Below are positions 24,034 through 36,108 of a stretch of DNA of 64,000 bases, one piece after another (position 1 is the stretch's first letter; the number at the start of each line of letters is the position of its first letter). Source of the stretch: Elephas maximus indicus (taxonomy: Eukaryota > Chordata > Mammalia > Proboscidea > Elephantidae); NCBI RefSeq assembly GCF_024166365.1, contig NC_064839.1, positions 14,556,878 through 14,620,877 of the forward strand, given 5' to 3'. The position numbers were made by a program, and so were the translations under genes. Under the pieces are notes generated by a model. It was not told where the DNA came from. It ran no database searches and worked only from the letters and a program-made list of their open reading frames with translations.

Positions 24034-26127
24034 AGACAGGTAACACATGGGCCCCTGCCTTCCTTTATGGTGATCACACAGTGATGAGGAAGCTGTGATC
24101 TCAGCAAGTAACCACCAAAGCTTGCACTTGCGTAGTGCTGCTTCTGAAGGAAAACACTCCATAGCTGGTTTGAGATGAGAAACTCTTTTCAGATGTGTCC
24201 TGTTGGATGCCCTTTCCCACCAGGCACAGGTGGTAGCTGTTCTGTGGGTCCTTATAGAGGAGCTGAGGTTTTTTCCTCCTGAGGGTGGTTTCAGAGCTTG
24301 GTCAATTGCTTTGGGAGGAAAATAAGGAAGCAGGAGGGTTTCAGAAAAGCCAAACATTTTTCTTTTTCCCCAGAAAGAGGATGGTATGAGGCATAATTCT
24401 GGTGCAGTTTAACTACAGCAATAATCCTGTATCCTGATATTCTGACATCTTACCTCGCTTTAACAGTGAGTCCAAAAGGATTTTGAAAAACTACCATTCT
24501 GGGTACTGCATGCAACTGTATGTAAAACACGCCTGCTCTGAGCAAGGAAGCATCAATATCTATTACTTAGAAATAGATGAGAAGGCAATCGCAGCTGCTA
24601 GACAACAATCAGATGGAACCCCTCTCCATTGTGTTTTGTGCCTCCAGATTTTTTTTAATGGGCCAAACTCTCCTTCTGCATCTTGTAATTGTCACTGAGT
24701 TCGATGGTAACTTTCCATGACATAACAACTAAGGAACTGCAGGATCATTGCGAATAAACGGATTTAAAACACCTTATTAAGACATAACCTTTAAGTGTCT
24801 GAGATAACAATAGGCAATTCAACTTGTGATGCAAATAGTTCTGAAGCCCAAGCATGCCGAGCTCGGGCTGGCTTTCTCCGAGCGAATCCAGGCATATGGT
24901 GCCATAATGGAGCATGAATTTACAGCAACAGAGATGTACGAGGAAGATTAAAGCTTCATCTGTAAGGACATATTGCATGGCAAAAACCAACAGTTATTGT
25001 ATTTTCTGTTTTGTATTATAATGGAAACCATGATCCCTTTTGGTAGAGCGTGGGCTCCCTCTGCTGCTGGTAGGAGATGCCAGAACTCCCGGCGCCCCGG
25101 CTCTTCGGGGAGGGGTGGCCTGTCTTGGGAGCAGAAAGACTGAGCTGAAACGTTGCAGAGGGACCGACTTGTTCTGCACGCCCGCCTCTGTGGGCTCTCG
25201 GGCTATCTGTGCTGCTGCTGCAGTAAAGAGCAAGAGTAGAAGTAACGGAAAAACGCAAAGAGTCCATCAAATGTACCATTGGCCCTACCTGTGTTTGTAT
25301 AGAAGTGTGCCTGGGAAGTGATGCTGAAAGGCTGCTTGCCCAGAGCAGCTCCTTTTTTTTTTTCTCCTTTCTTTTTAAATGTCCACACAGCCACTGGCAG
25401 GAGCTCCTTCAGTTCCGTCTGAGACCCCTCCAGCAATTTTGCTAGTTCTCCGAGTCCTGCCTTGTCCAAGACTGCCAACCACTGACCTCTGTGGTGTCAA
25501 AGACTGCATCCTCACGCGGGCTCTTCATCTGCCACATCAGTAGGCAACACTTGTCAAATAAACTTGGCCTCACCCCACTCCCAGCTTCCCACCACTGGTT
25601 CTCTACTTAGATGGTTGCTTCTTCTCTGGAATAGAACATTCTCAGATAGTCATTCTGAAGGCAGAATGTTGTAATGCCACCATTCTCATGTGTCCATTTG
25701 GACCAAACTGAAAAATAAACCCTTACTATGCTCCAGCTGTTTCTCTTATAGAGAGATGGATGAGAGAGACCATAAACACCAACCTTTGGGATTGGATCGG
25801 AGCTTGAGGTATGGGTGATGCTCAGAGATGGGTAAGGGGTTGGGTGGGGTCAGGCACTGTACATTTGCTCCTCTCAGAGAGAGCCATCAATTGTCCTAAG
25901 CAAAACACCCAGCTCCTTCTCTGATAAATTTGTTCTTTGCATGGTCAGTATCTAAAATTCTCTGATTTCTCTCTATTGGCCATACTAATTAATTTGCTGT
26001 CAATTAATCACAGAGATGGTGGTGTGTGTGTGTGTGTGCACATTGCCTGTATGCACACGTGCAGGTATGCACGGGTGCAGATTACCTGGTGATGCTAGTA
26101 TGATTTTACTGGGTATACGTTAGTGTC
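24034..26127. other. No gene recognised
   Basis: About 2.1 kb of largely single-copy-looking sequence. Open frames at 24483-24698, 25203-25478 (minus) and 25040-25321 have no recognised domain and no convincing splice context. A (gt)n run lies at about 26022-26038. Confidence 0.5.
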
Positions 26128-26746
26128 ATAGATTGAATTATGTCCCCCAAAAATGTGTGCATCAATTTTGCTGGACCATGATTCCTAGTACTATGTGATT
26201 TTCCTATGCTTTGTAAATCCTGCAGTTATGATGTTAATAAGGGAGGATGGGTAGCAATTGTGTTAGCGAGGCAGGACTCAATCTAAAAGACTGGATTGTG
26301 TCTTGAGGCAGTCTCTTGAGATATAAAACAGCGAAGTGGGCAGAGAGACAGGGGGACCTCATACCACCAAGAAAGCAGTGCTGGCAGCAGAGCGTGTCCT
26401 TTGGACTCGGGGTCCCTACTCGGAAAAGCTCTTAGTCCAGGGGAACATCGATGAGAAGTCCAACAGAGAAAGAAAGCCTTCCCCTGGAGCTGACACCCTG
26501 AGTTTGGACTTTTAGCCTACTTACTATGAGGAGGCCCCCATGTGTCTGTCAGTTCATCGTACTGTGGGGGCTTGTGTGTTGCTGTGATGCTGAAAGCTAT
26601 GCCACCAGTATTCAGATGCCAGCAGGGTCACCCATGGAGGACAGGTTTCAGCTGAGCTTCCAGACTAAGGCAGACTAGGAAGAAGGACCAAGCAGTTTCC
26701 TTCTGAAAAGCATTAAAAAAAAAAAAAAAAAGCCAGTGAAAACCTT

Positions 26747-27520
26747 ATGAATAGCAGCAGAACATTGTCTGATATAGGGCTGGAAGATGAGCCCCCCAAG
26801 TTGGAAGACACTCAAAAGATGACTGGGGAAGAGCTGCCTCCTCAAAGTAGAGTCGACCTTAATGACATGGATGGAGTAAAGATTTTGGGACCTTCATTTG
26901 CTGATGTGGCACAGCTCAAAATGAGAAGAAACAGCTGCAAACATCCATTAATAATCGGAACCTGGAATGTACGAAGTATGAATCTAGGAAAATTGGAAAT
27001 CGTCAAAAATGAAATGGAACACATAAACATTGATATCCTAGGCATTAGTGAGCTGAAATGGACTGGTATTGGCCATTTTGAATCAGACAATCATATAGTC
27101 TACTATGCTGGGAATGACAACTCGAAGAGGAATGGTGTTGCATTCGTCGTCAAAAAGAACGTTTCAAGATCCATCCTGAAGTACAACGCTGTCAGTGATA
27201 GGATAATATCCATACACCTACAAGGAAGACCAGTTAATACGATTATTATTCAAATTTACACACCAACCACTACGGCCAAAGATGAAGAAATAGAAGATTT
27301 TTATCAGCTGCTGCAGTCTGAAATTGATCGAATATGCAATCAAGATGCACTCATAATTACTGGCGATTGGAATGTGAAAGTTGGAAACAAAGAAGAAGGA
27401 CCAGTAGTTGAAAAATATGGCCTTGGTGACAGAAACAATGCTGGAGACCGAATGATAGAATTTTGCAAGACCAACAACTTCTTCATTGCAAATGCCTTCT
27501 TTCGCCAACATAAACGGTGA
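26747..27520 (+). pseudogene. RTE endonuclease-region open frame
   Basis: 257-codon frame. After a roughly 70-residue N-terminal stretch comes an exonuclease-endonuclease-phosphatase fold start GTWNVRS, the catalytic-type ISELKW (acidic residue), IYTPT, and ITGDWN. It ends at a TGA inside the domain, where related copies read on into YTWT. Nicks target DNA in intact elements; here the domain is truncated and presumed inactive. Confidence 0.85.
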
Positions 27521-28154
27521 CTATACACATGGACCTCACCAGATGGGACACAAAGAAATCAAATTGACTACTTCTGTGGAAAGAGACATTGGAAAAGCTC
27601 AATATCATCAGTCAGAACAAGGCCAGGGGCCAACTGTAGAACAGACCATCAATTCCTCATATGCAAGTTCAAACTGAAACCGAAGAAAATCAGAGCAAGT
27701 CCACGAGAGCCAAAATACGACCTTGAGTATACCCCACCTGAATTTAGAGACTAGCTGAAGAATAGATTTGATGCATTGAACACTAGTGACCGAAAACCAG
27801 ACAAGTTGTGGAATGACATCAAGGACATCATCCATGAAGAAAGCAAGAGGTCATTGAAAAGACAGGAAAAAAAGAAGAGACCAAGATGGATGTCAGAGGA
27901 GACTCTGAAACTTGCTCTTGAATGTCGAGCAGCTAAAGCAAAAGGAAGAATTGATGAAGTAAAAGGACTGAACAGAAGATTTCAAAGGGCCTCTTGAGAA
28001 GACAAAGTGAAGTATAACGACATGTGCAAAGAGCTGGAGATGGAAAACCAAAAGAGAAGAACACTCTCGACATTTCTCAAGCTGAAAGAACTGAAGAAAA
28101 AATTCAAGCCTCAAGTTGCAACAGGGAAGGATTCCATTGGGAAAATATTAAACG

Positions 28155-28622
28155 ATGCAGGAAGCATCAAAAGAAGATGAAAGGAATACACAGTCATTAA
28201 ACCAAAAAGAATTAGTCGATATTCAACCATTTCAGGAGGTGGCATATGATCAGGAACCGATGGTACTGAAGGAAGAAGTCCAAGCTGCTCTGAAGGCACT
28301 GGCGAAAAACAAGGCTTCAGGAATTGATGGAATATCCATTGAGATGTTTCAACAAACAGATGTAGCGCTGGAGGTGCTCACTCGTCTATGCCAGGAAATA
28401 TGGAAGAGAGCTTCCTGGCCAACTGACTGGAAGAGATCCATATTTATGCCTATTCCCAAGAAAGGTGATCCAACTGAATGTGGAAATTATAGAATAATAT
28501 CATTAATATCACATGCAAGCAAAATTTTGCTGAAGATCATTCAAAAATGGCTGCAGCAGTATATCGACAGGAAACTGCCAGAAATTCAGAAGAGGACGTG
28601 GAACCAGGGATATCATTGCTGA
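28155..28622 (+). pseudogene. RTE reverse transcriptase, N-terminal part
   Basis: 155 codons covering the conserved FMPIPKKGDPTECGNYRII segment of RTE reverse transcriptases (fingers region). It ends after an 11-bp deletion that shifts the frame relative to sibling copies (compare 10497-10527, reverse strand). Confidence 0.85.
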
Positions 28623-28707
28623 TGTCAGATGGATCCTAGCTGAAAGCAGAGAATACCAGAAGGATGTTTACCTGTGTTTTATTGACTATGCAAAGGCATT
28701 CGACTGT

Positions 28708-29382
28708 GTGGATCATAACAAACTATGGATAACACTGCGAAGAATGGGAATTCCAGAACACTTAATTGTGCTCGTGAGGAACCTTTACATAGATCAAGAG
28801 GCAGTTGTTCAGACAGAACAAGGGGATACAGATTGGTTTAAAGTCAGGAAAGGTGTGCGTCAGAGTTGTATTCTTTCACCATACCTATTTAATCTGTATG
28901 CTGAGGAAATAATCCAAGAAGCTGGACTATATGAAGAAGAACGGGGCATCAGGATTGGAGGAAGACTCATTAACAACCTGCATTATGCAGACGACACAAC
29001 CTTGCTTGCTGAAAGTGAAGAGGACTTGAAGCACTTACTAACAAAGATCAGAGACTACAGCCTTCAGTATGGATTACACCTCAACATAAAGAAAACAAAA
29101 ATCCTCGCAACTGGACCAATGAGCAACATCGTGATAAACAGAGAAAAGATTGAAGTTGTCAAGGATTTCATTTTACTTGGATCCACAATCAACAGCCATG
29201 GAAGCAGCAGTCAAGAAATCAAAAGATGCATTGCATTGGGTAAATCTGCTGCAGAGGACCTCTTCAGAGTGTTGAAGAGCAAAGACGTCACCCCGAAGAC
29301 TAAGGTGCGCCTGACCCAAGTCATGGTATTTTCAATCCCATCATATGCATGTGAAAGCTGGACAATGAATAAGGAAGACTGA
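28708..29382 (+). pseudogene. RTE reverse transcriptase, catalytic part
   Basis: 224 codons with GVRQSCILSPYLFNLYAEEI and the catalytic YADD box at 28984-28995, followed by the thumb region (SYACESWTMNKED). A TGA at the end interrupts the C-terminal region, which continues in another frame at 29404-29634. The polymerase core residues are intact, but the complete open frame is not. Confidence 0.87.
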
Positions 29383-29782
29383 AGAAGAGTTGATGCCTTT
29401 GAATTGTGGTGTCAGCGAAGAATAATTGAATATACCATGGACTGCCAAAAGAACGAACAAATCTGTCTTGGAAGAAGTACAACCAGAATGCTCCTTAGAG
29501 GCAAGGATGGTGAGACTGCGTCTTACATACTTTGGACAAGTTGTCAGGAGGGATCAGTCCCTGGAGAAGGACATCATGCTTGGCAGAGTACAGGGTCAGA
29601 GGAAAAGAGGAAGACCCTCAATGAGGTAGATTGACACAGTGGCTGCAACAATGAGCTCAAGCACAACAACGATTGTAAGGATGGCACAGGACCGGGCAGT
29701 GTTTCGTTCTGTTGTGCATAGGGTCACTATGAGTCGGAACCGACTCGATGGTACCTGACAACAACAAGAAGAACTGTGACGA

Positions 29783-29953
29783 GGAAACCCTGGTGGCGTA
29801 GTGGTTAAGCGCTGCAGCTGCTAACCAAAGGGTCGGCAGTTTGAATCCACCAGGCACTCCTTGGAAACTCTGTGGGGCAGTTCTACTCTGTCCTGTAGGG
29901 TCGCTATGAGTCGGAATCGACTCGACGGCACTGGGTTTGGTTTTTGGTTTTAC
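29783..29953 (+). mobile_element. AfroSINE, well preserved
   Basis: gaaaccctggtggcgtagtg head, ggcagtttgaatccaccagg middle, and the tail cgctatgagtcggaatcgac followed by gggtttggtttttggtttt. It directly abuts the RTE 3' end. Its tail matches the RTE tail at 29729-29750, showing the shared 3' end. Confidence 0.95.
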
Positions 29954-30035
29954 TGAGAGGAAATAAATTTCTCTTTGTTAAAGCCATCTGATTGTGGTAT
30001 TTCTGTTATAGCAGCACTAGATACTGGGGAAAAGG

Positions 30036-30775
30036 GGATTGGGGATAGCTGGGCTGGGACATGATCACCTATTCTTACCTGCAACCTGCATAGAAAAATC
30101 TTTGATTACCCTTCTGCTAGTGTTGTCCATAATGCACATTTATATTTCATATCAATAATCTCAACACTTGTAGCATTTATTTATTAGTTCATTCAGTTAG
30201 GAAGCCACTAGTCATCTGGATGAGAAGAAGGCGGTTTGGCCATAGGAGGTAAAGGAGGAGGAGGTGGGGAGAGGCTAGATCCCGGAAAGACTTGGGAGAG
30301 AGAACAGGATATTCAGATGACTCAGATATGGGATGAGACGTAACGAGAGGAGTTAAGGTGACTCCAGAATCTTTGTCTGCAGTTATCGAGGTACCTGGTT
30401 TGGGGCTTGATTACAAGGAGGTGCCATTTACTGAGACCATGAACAGTGGAGGAGGGGCAGGAAATCTGAAGGGATACCATCTTTTCCATGGCAACTGGTA
30501 ACATTTGAGATGGCAGTTGCTCTGTTAGTCTGGGTCTCAGAGTGAGGAGACATGGAGTAGAGTCCCTAGCCAACCTTGGAAAACCTGCAGAATGAGCAAG
30601 AAATAAACCTTTGCTGTTTTAAGTCACTAAGATTTTGTGTTGTTGCTGTTGTCATCGTTATGACAAGCATGGCCTAGCCCACGCTGACTGATACAGGCTT
30701 CCCAAATAATTTCTCAGTGCAGGAGATTAAAACTGCAAGTTGGAGACTAGAAAATAATGGGTGCTATTGTCAAGA
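30036..30775. other. Mostly unassigned, with an LTR-like 3' end
   Basis: 30540-30695 looks like the 3' end of a MaLR/MLT LTR (gaaataaacctttgctgttt then taagtcactaagattttgtg). The upstream part is unassigned. Confidence 0.45.
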
Positions 30776-30945
30776 CGGAGCCCTGGTAGCACAGTGGTTA
30801 AGAGCTCAGTTGCTAACCAAAAGATCGGCAGTTTGAATCCACCAGCTGCTTCTTTGGAGACCTAATGGAGCAGTTCTACTCTGTCCAATAAGGTCACTAT
30901 GAGTTGGAATTGACTCAACAGCAATGGGTTTGGTTGTCAAGATGA
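30776..30945 (+). mobile_element. AfroSINE
   Basis: ggagccctggtagcacagtg head through the ggaattgactcaacagcaat tail. Confidence 0.92.
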
Positions 30946-31599
30946 TGGACTGATCATCATCAGTTCTTCTCCTCTCCCTTCTAAGATGTTATAAAAATGA
31001 TAGTAAAGAACTAAAATGGGAATAAGTGACTAAGAGAACAAGAAGTAGCCCATCGGTGGAAGACAGCAAAAATTTTGAGATTATGTAAAGTTGATAGAGA
31101 AGTGGTAACAGATGACACATCCCAGGGGTCATCCAGAGAGGTTGTTAATTTGCCCTCTAGAATTTCAGAGAGGCACAAGACAAGTGCACAAGTGAGACTG
31201 GGCCAAAGGCAGTGGGTTTACTTGAAAGACTGTCCTGAAGAATCTAGTACTGTCCCTTCCCCACCCTTCACCATTTGTTTAGAATGCAGTGCAGAACAAT
31301 GAAGCATCGATTCCACAAATGAAACCTCAGATGGTTCCTCCATGAAAAAATTTCATAACTACATCGCCTCCCAAAAAAAGGCCTTTAAACATTTTCCAGC
31401 CTTTCAGCTGCCTTCTTACCAGTCAACAAGCCCACCCACAGGTATAGAGCTCCTAATCAGATCTATCCTGCTTTATCTTTAAAAATGAACAGTTAATCAA
31501 GGTTTCTCAGGCATCAAAGGAAAATGTACATGCATGAGAGACCAAGATAAATAAAAACGATAAAAAACAACCTGAGGAAAGACAGCTACTTCAGAAAAT
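30946..31599. other. No gene recognised
   Basis: AT-rich with no recognisable domain; the open frame 31075-31302 is unassigned. Confidence 0.5.
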
Positions 31600-32330
31600 A
31601 TAATTTACTTTTTTTTCTAATTAGGATTACATAACTATGTTCAAGAAGCTACTACATTTAAAATAAAGAACAAGATACTATGTAAATGGTACATTGAGAG
31701 AACAAGAAAGGGCTCTTATAAAATAGATATGATTGCTTAAATAAATTCAATAAAAGGATCAGAAGATAAATCAGAAGAAATCTAGAAAGTAGGGCAAAAG
31801 GACAAAGAGATGAAAGACATGAAAGAAAAGAGACAGAAGATCTAGCCAAGAGGTCCAGTTTTATAGGTATTCCGGAAAAAGATAGAAATCAGAGAGGAGG
31901 AAATTATCAAATAAGCAATACAAGAAAACCTCCCACAGGTTAAGGATACATGTTTCCAGATTGAAAGAATCTACCAAGTAAACAGCATAGGACTTTTAAA
32001 AGACCCACATCTTTGTAAAATTTCAGAACACTGGGAAAAAAGGGAAGATCCTAAAAGTTTCCAGAGAGAGAGAGAGAGAAAAATACTCATGAAAGAACAA
32101 GACTCAGATTTTTCATCACCAAAACCAAATACTAGAAGATGGGTGAGATATGCCTTCATATTTCAAAGGAATGATCCATCACTGAATACAACTGATTCAT
32201 GGACTGACAAGAAAACAAATAGTTGTGATTAAGGTTATTTGAACAACTGCAGAGATATGAATATGAACTATACATCAATTAGATATTATTTCACCTATAT
32301 TAATTTCTTGGGTGAAATTATATAGCAGTT
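31600..32330 (+). mobile_element. L1 ORF1-region fragment
   Basis: A-rich plus-strand sequence with the L1 ORF1-type block gaaggaaattatcaaat-like at 31895 and the agacccacatctttgtaaaa segment. Frames are broken. The call is by resemblance. Confidence 0.55.
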
Positions 32331-32332
32331 AT

Positions 32333-32357
32333 TTATATATATATATATATATATATA
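32333..32357. repeat. (AT)n microsatellite
   Basis: Uninterrupted ta/at run. Confidence 0.95.
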
Positions 32358-32387
32358 AAAATATATAATGAAGTGACATGATGACTC

Positions 32388-32545
32388 ACTATCATCAGTC
32401 AGAACAAGGTTGGGGCTACAACAATGGCCTCAAACATAGCAACTTTTGTGAGGATGGTGCAGGACCAGGCAATGTTTCATTCTCTTCTGCATAGGGTCAC
32501 CATGAGTCAGAACCAGCTTGGTTGCATTTGACAACAACTGCCTGG
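32388..32545 (+). mobile_element. Short internally deleted RTE
   Basis: It starts with catcagtcagaacaagg from the middle of the coding region (compare 27608) and jumps to the 3' end (acaacaatggcctcaaacat). The tail is acaacaac. Confidence 0.75.
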
Positions 32546-32619
32546 AATGTTCATCCCTTAGATAGCTTTGTGACATTCTTTCTCTGCTGCTTCAGGTCTT
32601 TACTCAAAAGTTACCATCT

Positions 32620-33905
32620 TGCCAGTCCTTGAATTTATATGGAACTGTAGGGTCCTCAAATAGCCAAAACAATCTTGACAAAGAAGAACAAAGTAGGAGG
32701 ACTCACACTTCCTGATTTCAAAACATACCATAAAGCTACAGTGATCGAATGAGTCTGTTACTGGTATAATGACAGACGTATTGACCAATAGAATAGGATT
32801 GAGAGTCCAGAAATAATCCCATACATCTATGGTCAATTGATTTTCAACAAGGGTACTAAATCTATTCAATGGGGAAAGAACAGTCTATTCAACAAATGGT
32901 GCTGAGACAATTGGATCTCCACATGCAAAGGAATAAGTCTGGGGAAACAATAGATGTTGATGAGGCTGTGGAGAAACTGGAACTCTCATCCATTGCTGGT
33001 GGAAACGTAAAACGGTACGACTGTTGTGGAAAAGGGTCTGGCCATTTCACAAAAAGTTGAACATAAGATTAGGTATACGACCCAGCAATCCCAATCCTAG
33101 TTACATATCCAGAAGAACTGAAAGCAGGAACACAAAGAGAAACCTGAGCACCGATGTTCACTGCAGCACTTTTCACAATAGCCAAAAGATGGAAAGAATC
33201 AAAACATCCATCAACAGACGAATGGATTAAAAAAATGTGGTATATATATGCAATGGAATATTACTCAGCCATAAAAAGAAATGAAGTCCTGATGCATGGC
33301 ACGACATGAATGGATTTTGAAAACATTATGCAGTGCAAAATATGTCAGTTTCAAAAGAACAAATACTGTATAATCTCACCTATGTGAAATAAGCTAATGT
33401 ATAGAACGCAAAGGTTATTAATGGGAAAAGGAAAGGGGGAGCTTTTGCTTAGGGGGCACTGAGTTGATGTTAATGGTGGTGGAATAATTTGGAAAAGAAT
33501 ATCGATAATGGTTGCACAGCATGAAGAATGTAATGTCACTGAAACATGTTGTTGTTGTCAAGTCGATTTTGACTCATAGTGAGCCCACGTGACAGAGCAG
33601 GACTGTCCTATACGGTTTTCTTGGCTGTGATCATTATGGAAGCAGATTGCCAGGTCTTTCTCTAGCAGAGCCACTAGGTTAGCAGCCGAGCACTTAACCA
33701 TTTGCACCACCAGGGCTGCTTCACTGAAACATACATGTAGAAATTGTCAAATTGGTAAATGTTTTGTTGCATATATTTTCACCACAATAATTTTTTTTTT
33801 TAAAGAAGGAAGTTGAAACATGCCTCATACCATATACACAAATTAACTCAAAATGGATCAACAACCTAAATGTAAGAACTAAAACCACACAACTCTCAGA
33901 AAAAA
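32620..33905 (+). mobile_element. L1 ORF2 C-terminus and 3' end
   Basis: L1-type segments include ggactcacacttcctgattt and aactggaactctcatccattg-like coding, then a 3' UTR. It is interrupted by an AfroSINE at 33549-33722, after which the UTR resumes (cactgaaacatacatgtag). A further ORF2 piece follows at 33810-33905. Confidence 0.75.
33549..33722 (-). mobile_element. AfroSINE nested in L1
   Basis: Inverted copy ending in the head motif accatttgcaccaccagggc. The L1 sequence cactgaaac appears on both sides (about 33538-33546 and 33722-33730), consistent with a target duplication. Confidence 0.88.
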
Positions 33906-33924
33906 AACATTAGGGTAATGCTGC

Positions 33925-35582
33925 AAGGTCTAGTTTTTGTTGTTGAGAATATACACAGCAAAACATACACCAACTTCAGTTTCTATGTGTACCATTTACT
34001 GACACTGATCACACTCTTTGAGTTCTGCAACCATTCTCACCCTCCTTTTCTGAGCTGTTCCTCCCCCATTAACATAGATTCCTTGCCTGCTAAGGTTCCT
34101 ACCTAATCTTTCCAGTTGCTGTTGTCAATCTGATTCCATATAGATAGTTCTTAAATGAGCGTAATGCTCAAGGTAGACATTTTTTACTAGCTAAGCTAAA
34201 CTATTGTTTGGTTTTAAGAAGACTTCTGGGGATATTTTTGCTTTAAGTAAAGATTATTCAGGGTAGCACTTTCAGGGGCTCATTCAACCTTCAGGGCTCC
34301 AGGAAGTCTGGAGTCCATGAAAATCTGAAATTCTGTTCTACACTTTCCCCCTTTTGATCAGGATTCTTTTATGGAATCTTTGACCAACATGTTCAGTACT
34401 GATAGCTGGGCACCATCCAGTTCTGGTTTCACGGCAAAGGAAGCAGTTGCTTATGGAGGCAATTAGCCAAACATTTCATATCCTTTTCCTATTCCTGACT
34501 CTTTTGGGTATATACCTAGGAGTGGAATTGCTGGATCATACGGGAGTTCTATATTCAGGTTTTTGAGGAACTGCTACACTGTTCATGACTGCATGATGTC
34601 CTTCTCCAGGGACTGATCCCTCCTGACAACATGTCCAAAGTATGTAAGACACAGTCTTGCCCTCCTTGCTTCTAAGGAGCACTCTGGTTGTACTTCTTTC
34701 AAGACAGATGTGTTCGTTCTCTTGGCAGTCCATGGTATATTCAATATTCTTCGCCAACACCACAATTCAAAGGTGTCAACTCTTCTTCGGTCTTCCTTAT
34801 TCATTGTCCAGCTTTCACATGCATAAGATGCGATTGAAAATACATGGCTTGGGTCAGGCACACCTTAGTCTTCAAGGTGACATCTTTGCTCTTCAACACT
34901 TTAAAGAAGTCCTTTGCAGCAGATTTACCCAATGCAATGCGTCTTTTGATTTCTTGACTGCTGCTTCCATGGCTGTTGATTGTGGATCTAAGTAAAATGA
35001 AATCCTTGACAACTTCAATCTTTTCTCCATTTATCAGGATGTGGCTTATTGGTCCAATTGTGAGGATTTTTGTTTTCTTTATGTTGAGATGTAATCCATA
35101 CTGAAGGCTGTGGTCTTTGGTCTTCAATAGTAAACACCTAACAACAAGAACAAGCCACACTGTTTTCACCAATGGCTGTATCATTTTGCATTCCCACCAG
35201 CAATGGGTAAGAGTTCCAATTTCTCCACATCCTCACCAACATTTGCTATTTAAGTTTTTAAATCTTAGCCACTATAATGGGAGTGAAATGGTATCTCATG
35301 TGGTTTTGATTTCCATCTCTCTGATGGCTAGTGATGCTGAGCATCTTTTCATGTGTTTGGTGGTCATCTGAATGTCCTCTTTGGTAAAATGTCTATTCAA
35401 GTCCTTTCCCCATTTTATGATTAGGTTATTTGCCTTTTTGTTGTTGTTGAAGTTTTGTACATATTTTGGTTATTAGATTCTTGTTGGATACATGGTTTCT
35501 GAAGATATTCTTCCAGTGGGTAGCTTGTCTTTTTATTTTTTTGGTAGTCTTTTGATGAACAAAAGTTTTTAATTTTTATAAT
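33925..35582 (-). mobile_element. L1 3' region, minus strand, interrupted by RTE
   Basis: The plus strand shows the inverted L1 3' UTR, then inverted ORF2 C-terminus segments (ccattttatgattaggttat, gatattcttccagtgggtag). An RTE is inserted at 34584-35154. Confidence 0.75.
34584..35154. mobile_element. RTE with internal inversion
   Basis: 34590-35134 is inverted RTE sequence (reverse transcriptase and C-terminal region), but 35135-35150 is the element's 3' tail in plus orientation (cacctaacaacaagaa). Flanked by tacactgtt (34575-34583) and cacactgtt (35156-35164). The arrangement fits a twin-priming inversion. Confidence 0.8.
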
Positions 35583-36011
35583 CACATCATATGCATGTGA
35601 AAGCTGGACAATGAATAAGGAAGACCGAAGAAGAATTGAGGCCTTTGAATTGTGGTGTTGGCGAAGAATATTGAATATACCGTGGGCTGCCAGAAGAAGG
35701 AACACATCTGTCCTGGAAGAAGTACAACCAGAATGCTCCTTGGAAGCAAGGATGGCAAGACTGTGTCTTACATACTTTGGACATGTCAGGAGGGATCAGT
35801 CCCTGGAGAAGGGCATCATGCTGGGTAAAGTGCAGGTCAGCGGAAAAGAGGAAGACCCTCAATGAGATGGAATGACACAGTGGCTGCAACAATGGGCTCA
35901 AGCATATCAAAGACTGTGAGCATGGCGCCAGACCGCAAAGTGTTTCATTCTGTGGTACACAGGGTGGCTATGAGTCCAACCCGACTCCAGGGCACCTGAC
36001 GACAGCAAGTT
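35583..36011 (+). mobile_element. 5'-truncated RTE
   Basis: It starts at catcatatgcatgtgaaagc in the C-terminal coding region and ends with the gcacctgacgacagcaag tail. An open frame at 35611-35865 covers part of the C-terminal region. It directly abuts the next AfroSINE. Confidence 0.88.
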
Positions 36012-36108
36012 ATAGGAGCCCTGGTAGGTCACCAGTTCGAATCCACCAGCCGCTCCTTGGAAACCCTATGGCGCAGTTCGGAATCGACTCCACGGGTTTT
36101 GTTTAGTT
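36012..36108 (+). mobile_element. AfroSINE with internal deletions
   Basis: Short copy: ggagccctggtaggtcacc head, cgaatccaccagccgctcct middle, cggaatcgactccacggg tail. Two internal segments are missing. It lies 70 bp upstream of the PDCD5 CpG island. Confidence 0.85.

Larger units (their letters stand above)
26531..29770 (+). mobile_element. Near full-length RTE LINE
   Basis: About 3.2 kb, the usual RTE length: 5' end ccccatgtgtctgtcagttc near 26537, endonuclease, linker, reverse transcriptase and the caacaacaag tail. Coding is interrupted by a TGA after the endonuclease N-terminal part (27518-27520), further stops near 27752, 27996 and 28177, and an 11-bp deletion near 28590. It is the most complete copy here and the reference for the others. 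Confidence 0.92.
26128..30035 (+). mobile_element. MaLR-like LTR split by an RTE and an AfroSINE
   Basis: The 5' part (26128-26530) begins TGTCATAGATTGAATTATG and the 3' part resumes at about 29953 with gaggaaataaatttctcttt (an LTR polyadenylation region) and ends near 30035. It is the same family as the solo LTR at 4519-5022. Inserted between the halves are a full-length RTE and an AfroSINE. The right terminus is not sharply defined. Confidence 0.75.

Noticed and set aside
25203-25478. 91-codon minus-strand frame with a leucine-rich start (AGLGELAKLLEG)
   Set aside because: No family recognised, no splice sites or paralogue seen, and a lysine/poly-A-like stretch in the middle. Not enough to call a gene.
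26747-29382. Endonuclease and reverse-transcriptase frames as host or novel defence genes
   Set aside because: They are parts of RTE LINE copies repeated many times in the window, with the expected order, tail and decay. There is no sign of domestication.
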